Source: Deltaproteobacteria bacterium
GTDB lineage: Bacteria > Myxococcota > B64-G9
Length of the DNA: 7,881 bases
Direction: 5' to 3'
Assembly (NCBI GenBank): GCA_003647095.1
Contig: QMME01000175.1
Span: 1-7,881 of the forward strand
Part shown: positions 1 to 6,596 of the stretch, piece by piece
How positions within the stretch are numbered: the stretch's first letter is position 1
How the letters are laid out: the number at the start of each line of letters is the position of its first letter
The notes under the pieces: generated by a model
What the model was told of the DNA's origin: nothing
The model's input: the letters and a program-made list of their open reading frames with translations, nothing else
Databases searched by the model: none
Program-made: the position numbers and the translations under genes

Positions 1-3000
1 GAGGCCCAGTCGCCGGTGCACAGCGACTCGAAGATCCCGCCGGTTCGCTGGGCCACCTCGATGTAGCGGGTACCCGGGGTGGAGCTGTCGGCCCCGCAGC
101 CGGAGGGAATGGGATCGGGCATGACGATGGCGCTGACCTTCATCATCTCGGTGTTGCGAAAACCCTTCAGCGAGGAGAAGAAATCCACGTAGAAGTCGGG
201 GTTGCCCTTGGACTGGTCCTGCTCGTCGGAGACGCAGATGATGTACAGCTTGGCATCCTCGCGCAGGAAGCCCAGGTTGGCGGCCGGATCTTCCACCAGC
301 GGCTGGCTCAGCGCCATCCAGGCCGCCTGCAGCCCGGCTTCCTGCTCGTCGGAACAGCAGGTGCCCACCTTGACGTTCTTGGCGAAGGCGCCGGCGGCGT
401 CGGGCGTCTGGTTGGTGATGATCTTGGGACTGGAGTCGGTCTGGATGAGCACCCCGGGATAGACGTCCCGGGGGGGATCGCCGATGTCGGTCTCCGGGTC
501 GTTGACCTCGGTGGCGATGACCCCGATGTGGTAGTCGACGTCCAGCGTCTGGGCCCAGTTTATGAAGGAAGAGAAGTTGTCAGCCAGCTCGGCCTGCACC
601 CAGCCCATGGACCCGGAGTTGTCCACCACGAACAGCACGTCCGACTTCACCTGGTCGGGCTGGTGGAAGAGATCGGTCTGGTCGGAGATGTTGGTGCCGC
701 GGCCGAACAGCGGTACCGCCAGCAGTTGCAGGTTGGAGGCGTCGGACTCCAGGTAGAGGTTGGTACGGTGGGCGTTGGTGTCCTGGGGATGGTAGCGCAG
801 GCGCACCTCGAAGGAGCCGCCCCCGGCCAGGACATGGGGAGTGGCCGGGGCGGCCATGATCTCGAAGTTGCGATCGGCCGGGTCTTCCAGGTAGATGGCG
901 GTGATGTTCAGGTCGATGGTGCCCAGGTTGTACACCCGCACCGCCATCTCCGGCGAGTTGCAGCCCACCGTCACCACCCCGAAGTCGATCTCGCTGGGCA
1001 CCACCTCGATGTCCGACTCGGCGGAGAAGCCGCTGAGGTTGATGCACATGTCACCGATGTCCGGGTACACCGGGGGCATTCCCGGCCTGAAGCAGGTACC
1101 CTGTCCCACCACCAGGTCGGGGTCGTCGTCGGTGTGCAGCCAGATGCGCCCGGCGTGCAGCTCGAGCCGGGAGGGCGCGAAGGTGACCTCGATCTCCTGG
1201 TGATCGCCGGGACGGCCGCGCCGGGCCACCGTGAAGGGGCCGTTGGGGGCCCGGGTGATGGTGAAGTCGCTGGGGAACAACGTCGAGGGGATGTACTCCG
1301 GGGCGGTAACGGTACAGTCGGCGTTGCCCTGGTTGATCAAGGTGATCACCTGGGACTGGGTGGTGTTGAGCTTGACGGTGCCGAAACGCAGCGAGGTGGG
1401 TTGCACCACCAGGTCGCAGGTGGCCGTCTCCACTCCCTCGCCGCTGAGATCCACGAACAGCTCGGGGCCGTCCTTGTCGTTGCCGCTGATCTTGAGCCGG
1501 CCGCGATCCACCCCCAGGCCGACGGGGGCGTACTGGATGACGATCTCGGGCATGATCACGTCTCCGGGCTCGAAGGTGGTGCCGGCGGGCGGGGCGGAGA
1601 CGATGGAGAACTCGCCGTCGGCGGAGTTTTCGACGATCTCGGCGCCGTCGAAGCGGCAGGAATCGTTGCCCTGGTTCGACAGGGTCAGCACCAGAGTATC
1701 GCTGGTGTTCTGCACCACGCCGCCGAAGGCCAGGGCGTAGGGAATGGGCTGGATCTGGCACTCGCGAATCATGCCGTTGCCGCTGAGCGACACCGTGCCG
1801 GTGAGATGGCTGTTGGGATCGGAAGCCGGGTCGTTGGAGAAGATGTCCACCCCGCCGGCATCGCTGCCGCTTTCCGCCGGGGAGTACTCCACCTCGATGT
1901 CCACGCTGGCGCCGGGGGCCAGCGCCTGGGGAAACGCCGGCAGGTCGACCAGGGCAAAATCCGGGCTGGAGTTGGAATTGAGGGCGACGTTTTCCAGCTG
2001 CAACTCCAGCAGGCCGCAGTTGGTGATGCTGAAGCTTTTCCGCTGCGGCTCGCCGACGGCCACGGTGCCGAAGTCGACGGCCAGCGGCTCGGGGCAGACC
2101 CGCGGGGCCAGGGCGCGGCCGGCGAGGATGACGGCCACCTCGCGCTCGTTGACGTCGTTGGAGATCACCTGCAGGCGGGCCTGGTGCTCGCCGCCGGTGC
2201 GCGGGGCATAGGTGACCACCACCAGGGCCTCGGAGCCGGCGGCAATCTCCCCGGGCAAGGTGCCCTGGGTGACCTGGAAGGCGAACTGGGCGCTGTCCGT
2301 GCCCTGCAGCGACAGGTCGCTCACGGCCAGCGCCTGGTCTCCCAGGTTGCGAATCACCACCTCGCGCCCCAGCGGTGCGTCCGTGGTGGTGTCGCCGAAG
2401 TCCACCACCAGTCCCTCCGGCCCGGCGTCATCGTTGCACAGCTCGCCGGCCTGGCCGCAGGCGGCCGATTCCTCGGCACCCTGGCAGTCGGAGACGCATA
2501 CCTGGATCTCCGGGGTCACTCCCTGGCCGGCCAGCTTGACGAGCAGCAGGGGAAAGTCGCCGGCGTTGGAGTGCAGTTGCAGCTCCGCCTGGCGCGCCCC
2601 GACTTCGCCGGGGGCGAAGCTCAGGCGCAGCACCAGGTCCGCGCCCGGCTCGGCTCGCAGGGGATTGTCCGCGCTGCTGGGGCAGCCGTCGGCGAAGACT
2701 CCGCCCTTGAGGCAGGCCACGGCGAAGGTGGCATCGGCCTGCAGCCATTCCACCTGCCCCACCAGCAGCGGGGAGTTGCCCGAGTTGTGCACGAACAGGT
2801 AGCGATCGGCCACCGCCCCCACGTCCACCATCCCGAAATCGACGGCGATCTCCGCCTGGCCCGGCTGCTGGCCGGCGGGAGTGGCGGAGAACGAGTCCAG
2901 CCCCGGGGCCGTCTCCGAGCTGCCCACCCAGTAGCGGTCGGCCAGCGCCTGGTCGGGGGTGATGTCCGGTCCCTGGTCGCACTCGCAGCGCAGCAGCGCC

Positions 3001-3044
3001 GGCAACAGGGCAACGAAGACGAACAACAGCTGCCGACTCTTCAT
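1..3044 (-). CDS. Six-repeat ASH ('choice-of-anchor D') plus VWA-domain exported protein, 3' end beyond window
   Basis: The frame is open from ATG at 3044 to the left edge (1014 codons), so the C-terminus is missing. GGGAG at 3053-3057, 8 nt upstream, supports the start. The N-terminus is a hydrophobic export signal ending ALLRC (Cys20). Six ASH/HYDIN-like repeats follow, each opening with a [VLI]-x-FG-x-[VT] strand: F at residues 70, 216, 325, 440, 554 and 688. A VWA domain begins near residue 800 with a complete MIDAS signature DNSGSMG (D808, S810, S812) and a later SDEQD (D940) that could be the third metal ligand. Repeats 3-5 carry Cys pairs (317/343, 429/463, 543/577) that could be disulfides, fitting an extracytoplasmic place. 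The fold pattern is familiar from myxobacterial surface proteins; a binding, anchoring or adhesion role is inferred. The next gene, the M23 lipoprotein, is divergent. The long plus-strand open frame over this gene is a GC artefact. Confidence 0.9.
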   Translation of the reverse strand, partial: MKSRQLLFVFVALLPALLRCECDQGPDITPDQALADRYWVGSSETAPGLDSFSATPAGQQPGQAEIAVDFGMVDVGAVADRYLFVHNSGNSPLLVGQVEWLQADATFAVACLKGGVFADGCPSSADNPLRAEPGADLVLRLSFAPGEVGARQAELQLHSNAGDFPLLLVKLAGQGVTPEIQVCVSDCQGAEESAACGQAGELCNDDAGPEGLVVDFGDTTTDAPLGREVVIRNLGDQALAVSDLSLQGTDSAQFAFQVTQGTLPGEIAAGSEALVVVTYAPRTGGEHQARLQVISNDVNEREVAVILAGRALAPRVCPEPLAVDFGTVAVGEPQRKSFSITNCGLLELQLENVALNSNSSPDFALVDLPAFPQALAPGASVDIEVEYSPAESGSDAGGVDIFSNDPASDPNSHLTGTVSLSGNGMIRECQIQPIPYALAFGGVVQNTSDTLVLTLSNQGNDSCRFDGAEIVENSADGEFSIVSAPPAGTTFEPGDVIMPEIVIQYAPVGLGVDRGRLKISGNDKDGPELFVDLSGEGVETATCDLVVQPTSLRFGTVKLNTTQSQVITLINQGNADCTVTAPEYIPSTLFPSDFTITRAPNGPFTVARRGRPGDHQEIEVTFAPSRLELHAGRIWLHTDDDPDLVVGQGTCFRPGMPPVYPDIGDMCINLSGFSAESDIEVVPSEIDFGVVTVGCNSPEMAVRVYNLGTIDLNITAIYLEDPADRNFEIMAAPATPHVLAGGGSFEVRLRYHPQDTNAHRTNLYLESDASNLQLLAVPLFGRGTNISDQTDLFHQPDQVKSDVLFVVDNSGSMGWVQAELADNFSSFINWAQTLDVDYHIGVIATEVNDPETDIGDPPRDVYPGVLIQTDSSPKIITNQTPDAAGAFAKNVKVGTCCSDEQEAGLQAAWMALSQPLVEDPAANLGFLREDAKLYIICVSDEQDQSKGNPDFYVDFFSSLKGFRNTEMMKVSAIVMPDPIPSGCGADSSTPGTRYIEVAQRTGGIFESLCTGDWA

Positions 3045-3230
3045 GGGTCGCTCTCCCTGCCTGGGTCCACCAGAGAGTTCCGGGACATGTTTTCGCAGTG
3101 GTGGACGTTTTTCCCTTCCTAGCACGCTTTTGCCTTTTTTATCAAGCCGGCTGGGGCGTGACCGCCTGACGCGGCGTGTCCAGGCAGCCGGGGCCTGCGG
3201 CATGGCACGCATACCCGGAGGAGCCGGGGT

Positions 3231-3259
3231 TTGCCTGGACCGGGCGCTTGGCCTACAAT
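3231..3259 (+). promoter_or_regulatory. Sigma70-like promoter for the M23 lipoprotein, probably giving a leaderless mRNA
   Basis: TTGCCT at 3231-3236 matches the -35 consensus at 4 of 6 positions. TACAAT at 3254-3259 matches the -10 at 5 of 6. The spacer is exactly 17 bp. The expected transcription start, about 7 nt after the -10, falls at 3266-3267, on the GTG start codon. There is no purine-rich ribosome-binding site before that GTG, which fits leaderless initiation. The site is seen in sequence; its use is inferred. Confidence 0.55.
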
Positions 3260-3266
3260 CCGCCGC

Positions 3267-4250
3267 GTGAAGCCGACCACCGGCAACATCCTGCTGATAG
3301 CGGCGTTGCTGCTGCCGGCCTGCCGGCCGGAGTTGCGTCGCGACACCTCGCCGGTTCCCCGCCCACCCCGGCGTCCGGCCCCGGCCATCAAGCCCGCCCG
3401 GCCGGCCCCGCCGGCCCCGCCGGCCGCGCCCCGGCAACGGGGGCCGCTGCTGGTGGGGGTGTTCGAGTCGCTCAGCGCCGGCGAGGTGGAGCAGGCCATC
3501 CGCATCTTCCAGCTCAACCGCTCCATCGACGGGCCGGTGCGCAACCAGGCCTGGGGCCCCTTTCTCGAGGTGATGTTCGCCTACCTGGGCCAGCCGGCGG
3601 CGCGCTTGCAGATCACCCCGCTCATCCGTGCCCGGGTGGCGGCGGAGTTCGAACTCGACGCCGACCGGCGCCGCGGCGAGGACGATGCCGAGATCGCCCG
3701 GGCGGTGGCGGTGCTGCTGGGGCGCATCGATCGCAAGATGGCCCGCATCCGCCGGCTCAAGCAAAAGGGCCGCTACCACCCCCGGCAGCCGTCGCCCGAC
3801 GGCCTGATCTCCTGGCCGCTGACCTACGGCCTGATCACCTCCGGCTTCGGCAAGCGGCGTGATCCCCTGCGCCGCGACCAGGTGAGGTTCCACGCCGGCA
3901 TCGACCTGGCCGCCGCCCCCAACGAGCCGGTCTACGCCGCCTTCGGCGGAGAGGTGATCCTGGCCGGCTGGAACGGCGGCTTCGGGCGCATGGTGCGCCT
4001 TCGCCACCCCGGCGGCCTGGAGACCCTGTACGCCCACCTGGCGGTCATCCTGGTCAAGGAGGGCCAGCAGGTGACCCGCGGCGAGGTGGTGGGGCTGCTG
4101 GGCAACTCCGGGCGCACCACCGGCCACCACCTGCACTTCGCCGTCTACCGGGAGGGCAAGCCCGTCGATCCCCTCTCCGTGCTGCCCACCGGCAAGCTGC
4201 GTTACTCCGACCTGCTGCCCGGGGCCTCGTTCGGAGACGACGACTGGTAA
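3267..4250 (+). CDS. M23 (LytM-type) zinc metallopeptidase lipoprotein
   Basis: A 327-residue protein read from GTG at 3267. This start places a short signal peptide directly before a clean lipobox LPAC (Cys19), so the mature protein should be lipid-anchored in the envelope. An in-frame TTG at 3231 would add 12 residues but sits in the -35 box. Residues 28-60 are a Pro/Ala/Arg-rich linker and 70-168 are mostly helical and charged. Residues 185-307 form the M23 domain: SGFGKRRDP, HAGID (H209, D213), YAHL (H257) and HLHF (H288, H290). All zinc ligands and the catalytic His are present, so it is probably an active endopeptidase cutting peptidoglycan cross-bridges rather than a degenerate EnvC/NlpD-like activator; that distinction is inferred from the intact ligands. 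The substrate bond cannot be read from sequence. It is transcribed alone, divergent from the ASH/VWA gene and convergent with the beta-helix gene. Confidence 0.92.
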   Translation: MKPTTGNILLIAALLLPACRPELRRDTSPVPRPPRRPAPAIKPARPAPPAPPAAPRQRGPLLVGVFESLSAGEVEQAIRIFQLNRSIDGPVRNQAWGPFLEVMFAYLGQPAARLQITPLIRARVAAEFELDADRRRGEDDAEIARAVAVLLGRIDRKMARIRRLKQKGRYHPRQPSPDGLISWPLTYGLITSGFGKRRDPLRRDQVRFHAGIDLAAAPNEPVYAAFGGEVILAGWNGGFGRMVRLRHPGGLETLYAHLAVILVKEGQQVTRGEVVGLLGNSGRTTGHHLHFAVYREGKPVDPLSVLPTGKLRYSDLLPGASFGDDDW

Positions 4251-4260
4251 CGCCGCCCCC

Positions 4261-4356
4261 CCGGTTGCCGGGTTGCCGGGGACAGGCCCAGGGGGTGGGG
4301 GCGCCGCTCGAAGTGCAACCTCCGGTTGTACAAGGAACAATCAGGGGGACAGGCCC
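4261..4356. repeat. Two copies of a short composite repeat in the convergent intergenic region
   Basis: Two units are present, each CCGGTTG followed by GGGGACAGGCCC. Unit 1 has CCGGTTG at 4261-4267 and the 12-mer at 4278-4289 (10-nt gap). Unit 2 has them at 4322-4328 and 4345-4356 (16-nt gap). The 12-mers are identical and 67 bp apart. Between them, 4314-4330 can fold as a small hairpin (TGCAACC, loop TCC, GGTTGTA, with one G-U pair). The region is 120 bp between two gene ends and has no open frame of interest. It may be a small intergenic (REP-like) repeat; that class is a guess. Confidence 0.45.
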
Positions 4357-4367
4357 GCCGGGCGGGC
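4353..4367 (-). terminator. Possible hairpin terminator just after the beta-helix gene
   Basis: GCCCGCCGGGCGGGC is a GC-only inverted repeat starting 3 nt after the TGA of the minus-strand beta-helix gene. The stem is about 5-6 bp with a very tight loop, and no T-tract follows on the minus strand. It is at best an atypical terminator and could be chance in GC-rich DNA. Confidence 0.2.
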
Positions 4368-4370
4368 GGC

Positions 4371-5897
4371 TCAGGGCACCTCGTAGGCCCCCCGGGAAGG
4401 GGGCGAGGCGAAGCAGCGGCCGTCGCCGTCGGAGCCGGTGGCCCCCGGCCAGTCCGTGCCCGAGCCGGCGGCCGGGCTGGTGGGATCCAGGTGGTAGTCG
4501 CCGCCGGCGGGATCGACGAAGGCGGGATCCCGCCCGTAGATGCCGGCCGTCTCCGCCGCCGGCAGGTCGGGGGTGGACGCCCCGGCGTCGTCGGCGGCGT
4601 ACCAGAGGTTGTGCGAGAAGGTGAAAGAGGCCGGCTCGGTGTCGGGGCCGATGTTCAGGTAGGTGGAGATCTGCCCGCGCTCGAACCAGAAGATGTTGTT
4701 CACCACCTGGTTGTCGCGACAGGGGGCGAAGGTGTAGGTGGAGTCGGAGACGGTCTCCTGCAGGATGCGCAGCAACCAGCGCTGCGGCGAGACGATGGTG
4801 TTGTGGGCGGCCAGGCAATCGACGCAGCCGACGAAGGCCAGCGCCGTGGTGCCGCCGACGATGACGTTGGCCTGGACGCGGATACGCCGGGCCTCGGCGT
4901 TCTCCGCCCCGGGATCGAGCGGCGGGCGGAAGTACTGGTAGCCGGTGGAACCGCCCATGTTCACCCCGCGCTCGCCGGGCTCCACCAGCAGGTTGGCCTC
5001 GATGTCGATGTCGCTGGAGCCGCCCTTGCACTGGATGGCGTTGCCCGAGTTCTGCTCGAAGCGGCAGCCGCGGATGAGACCGCGATGACAACCCACGTGG
5101 TCGATCCCCGAGCCGGACATGTCGCCGCCGCAGCGGGCGAAGCGGCTGTCGAGCACCCAGTAGTCGTCCAGGCCGGAGAGCTTGAGGCAATCCTGGTTGC
5201 CGTCGCCGCCCACGTCGTGGATGTCCAGGCCGCGGAACACCACGAAGCGGGCGGCCTCGGCATCGCCGTAGTCGCCGCCGTCGTCGCAGTTGATGCCGTT
5301 CTGGGCCCCGCCCCGGGCCTCGAGATCGTGCACCACCAGGTAGCGGGGGCGCACCAGGTGCAGGGCCTGGTTGCCACCTTCTATCACCGGGCGCGCCTCG
5401 CCCGCCGCCCCGCCGATCCAGATGGGTGCATCGGCGCGGCCGCGGATCCCCTCCAGGTAGATGCCCCCGGTATAGCTGCCGGCGTGGATCACCACCGCCG
5501 TGCCCGGGGTGGCCTGGCGAGCGGCGTGCTCAAAGGTGGCATAGGGGTGCTGCGCGGAGCCGACGCCGCAGCAGTCCGAACCGGCCGGTGCCACGTGCAG
5601 GTACCGTTGCGGCACCAGGCCCTGCTCGAAGGTGACCACCCGGCCGCAGTCGTCCGGGCCGGCGTCGGCGTTGTCGCCGCCCGCATCCGCCGGGTCGGCA
5701 CCGGGGTCGCTGCCCGTGTCGGCTGCGCCGTCACCTGCCGGGTCTCCGCCGTCGGGCGCCTCTTCCCCGCCCCCGTCGTCCGCCGCCCCGTCACCGTCGC
5801 CGGATGAAAAGCCGTCTTCCTGCGGCGGCGTCAGCGAACCGGCCGAGCAGGATCCCAGCAACAGCGCCATGACCACCAGCATCACTCTCGCCAGCAT
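4371..5897 (-). CDS. Lipoprotein with acidic linker, right-handed parallel beta-helix and C-terminal choice-of-anchor Q segment
   Basis: A 508-residue protein from ATG at 5897, with GGAGG at 5907-5911, 9 nt upstream. The signal peptide ends in a lipobox LGSC (Cys17). Residues 18-85 are a Gly/Asp/Ala-rich, strongly acidic linker without a single Lys, Arg or His. Residues about 97-430 look like a right-handed parallel beta-helix of the pectate-lyase-like kind: an opening PGTAVVIHAGSYTGG, then repeated short strands with Asn/Asp turns (DLEARG, GLDIHD, CRFEQNSGNAI, ANLLVE, HNTIVS, NNIFWF). The end (457-508) matches the 'choice-of-anchor Q' pattern: DPAFVDPAGGDYHL then SPAAGSG. Thirteen Cys besides the lipid Cys fit an extracytoplasmic protein. 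It may bind or cleave an acidic polysaccharide; I cannot identify catalytic residues, so enzyme activity is open. Shared envelope location is the only visible link to its neighbours. Confidence 0.88.
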   Translation of the reverse strand: MLARVMLVVMALLLGSCSAGSLTPPQEDGFSSGDGDGAADDGGGEEAPDGGDPAGDGAADTGSDPGADPADAGGDNADAGPDDCGRVVTFEQGLVPQRYLHVAPAGSDCCGVGSAQHPYATFEHAARQATPGTAVVIHAGSYTGGIYLEGIRGRADAPIWIGGAAGEARPVIEGGNQALHLVRPRYLVVHDLEARGGAQNGINCDDGGDYGDAEAARFVVFRGLDIHDVGGDGNQDCLKLSGLDDYWVLDSRFARCGGDMSGSGIDHVGCHRGLIRGCRFEQNSGNAIQCKGGSSDIDIEANLLVEPGERGVNMGGSTGYQYFRPPLDPGAENAEARRIRVQANVIVGGTTALAFVGCVDCLAAHNTIVSPQRWLLRILQETVSDSTYTFAPCRDNQVVNNIFWFERGQISTYLNIGPDTEPASFTFSHNLWYAADDAGASTPDLPAAETAGIYGRDPAFVDPAGGDYHLDPTSPAAGSGTDWPGATGSDGDGRCFASPPSRGAYEVP

Positions 5898-6011
5898 GTT
5901 CCCGTACCTCCGCTTCCCGTGCCCGGCGGGGCGGCCGGCCGAACGGCGCAGGAAACGCCGCCCCTTCCCGCGCGCAGCCCCCTCGGGAGGCTGCAGCGAG
6001 ATTTCACCGCT
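5898..6011 (-). other. Hairpin-rich leader upstream of the beta-helix lipoprotein
   Basis: No gene is visible here. Two inverted repeats are seen: 5944-5960 (CGGCG, 7-nt loop, CGCCG) and 5974-5994, which on the minus strand reads GCAGCCTCC, loop CGA, GGGGGCTGC, a 9-bp stem with one G-T pair. Neither has a T-tract, so they are weak terminator candidates for the RHS fragment transcript or structured parts of the lipoprotein 5' leader. I see no convincing promoter. Confidence 0.25.
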
Positions 6012-6320
6012 TCAGTGTACTACAAAGCATCCAGCAGCAGTAGGTGTCACCGATAACCCCGCGGAGGGGATCACAAAACCAGACGTCCACCAACTTCGCA
6101 AAAGCTGGCGTCCATTGTCATCCCTCGCCCCGAAGCGCACCAGGCCGGTATCATTGTCGTACAGCCCCCCAGCGAACCCGAACGGCTGGAAGGCGGGGTT
6201 GGGGTCGTAGTCGAAGCGCCGGGCTACCCGGTCCGAGGCCGCTTCTGCTGGGTGCCATCCGTTCGCGCTGATCAGAGAAAGCCCCGTCATCGCCATCACC
6301 ACGCCTCTTCGAGATCGCAA
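6012..6320 (-). pseudogene. RHS-repeat core fragment, truncated and frameshifted
   Basis: The minus frame contains FDYD (6204-6215) and then FGFAGGLYD and DTGLVRFGARD, the hallmark of the RHS repeat-associated core that closes the toxin-encasing shell. Several decay signs are visible. The usual segment between DYD and NPxFQPFGFAGG is shortened to a single junction. After FGARD the expected GRWxxKDPI motif is lost in this frame but a matching DPLRGVIGDTY continues in another frame (6040-6072). The first frame then stops at 6012 and the second at 6004. No conserved RHS sequence is visible upstream of about 6232. A translated stretch could begin at ATG 6296, which overlaps the previous stop as TGATG, or at TTG 6320. 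A functional RHS would be over a thousand residues long, so this is a relic or displaced orphan core. No intact toxin tail follows. Confidence 0.75.
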
Positions 6321-6367
6321 TACTTCACGCCCACCATGATTCGCAAGCCCTTGTCAGCTACCACCAT
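6296..6367 (-). CDS. 23-residue mini-ORF linking the small membrane gene to the RHS fragment
   Basis: The ATG at 6367 shares its A with the TAA of the upstream gene (TAATG), and the TGA at 6298-6296 shares its A with an ATG that opens the RHS-fragment frame (TGATG). The peptide starts MVVADKG and contains VKYCDLEEAW. This could be a truncated gene start, a degraded end of a PH-like domain (compare YDDI/YDEI in the paralogues) or chance. I do not recognise it. Confidence 0.2.
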   Translation of the reverse strand: MVVADKGLRIMVGVKYCDLEEAW

Positions 6368-6561
6368 TATTCTCTCCCGTTATCATTGGTCAAACGACGG
6401 CGTTTCCTTATTATGTTTAGCACGTATGTAAGCAAGCCAAGAGTCAAAGCAACCGTTTGGTGCCAAGGGCCGAAAGCGATACTCACTAGGATGGCTAGTA
6501 TGATTAAAGAGATAAAATATTTGTCTTTCCCGCTCGGGTAAAATTTCCTGCCTGCAGGCAT
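6367..6561 (-). CDS. Small two-helix membrane protein
   Basis: A 64-residue protein from ATG at 6561, with AGGA at 6571-6574, 9 nt upstream. Two hydrophobic segments (about 15-30 and 35-51) are joined by a short GPWHQ turn and followed by IRKRRR, which by the positive-inside rule puts both ends in the cytosol. It starts 35 nt after the stop of the 164-residue neighbour, in the same direction. Its hairpin resembles the N-terminal halves of the three upstream paralogues (compare GWML at the same turn), so it may be a truncated member without the PH-like domain, or an unrelated small protein. A second minus-strand frame (6383-6634) overlaps it but gives a protein without membrane segments and was judged less likely. 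Function unknown. Confidence 0.55.
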   Translation of the reverse strand: MPAGRKFYPSGKDKYFISLIILAILVSIAFGPWHQTVALTLGLLTYVLNIIRKRRRLTNDNGRE

Positions 6562-6596
6562 TATTCACCATCCTAATAGAAAGTTGGTATGCACGC

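Noticed and set aside
528..3122. An 864-codon plus-strand open frame covering most of the ASH/VWA gene
   Set aside because: Its product is a low-information Gly/Val/His/Gln-rich chain with no domain, while the opposite strand gives a signal peptide, six ASH repeats and a complete MIDAS motif. It is a GC-driven shadow.
3117..3145. Possible minus-strand promoter for the ASH/VWA gene (TTGATA at 3145-3140)
   Set aside because: The -35 match is good, but no -10 hexamer at 16-18 bp spacing matches better than 3 of 6 positions. The AT-rich patch may still hold a promoter of another class.
4326..5807. A 493-codon plus-strand open frame over the beta-helix gene
   Set aside because: The product is compositionally biased and lacks recognisable motifs. 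The minus strand encodes a coherent lipoprotein with a good ribosome-binding site.
6073..6115. Imperfect inverted repeat in the RHS relic resembling an integron attC site
   Set aside because: The core attC sequences at the ends (RYYYAAC/GTTRRRY) and an integrase context are missing; pairing is poor.
6549..6560. Perfect 12-bp palindrome TGCCTGCAGGCA at the start of the 64-residue gene
   Set aside because: A single short palindrome inside coding sequence; no second copy or known operator resemblance, so chance is the simpler reading.
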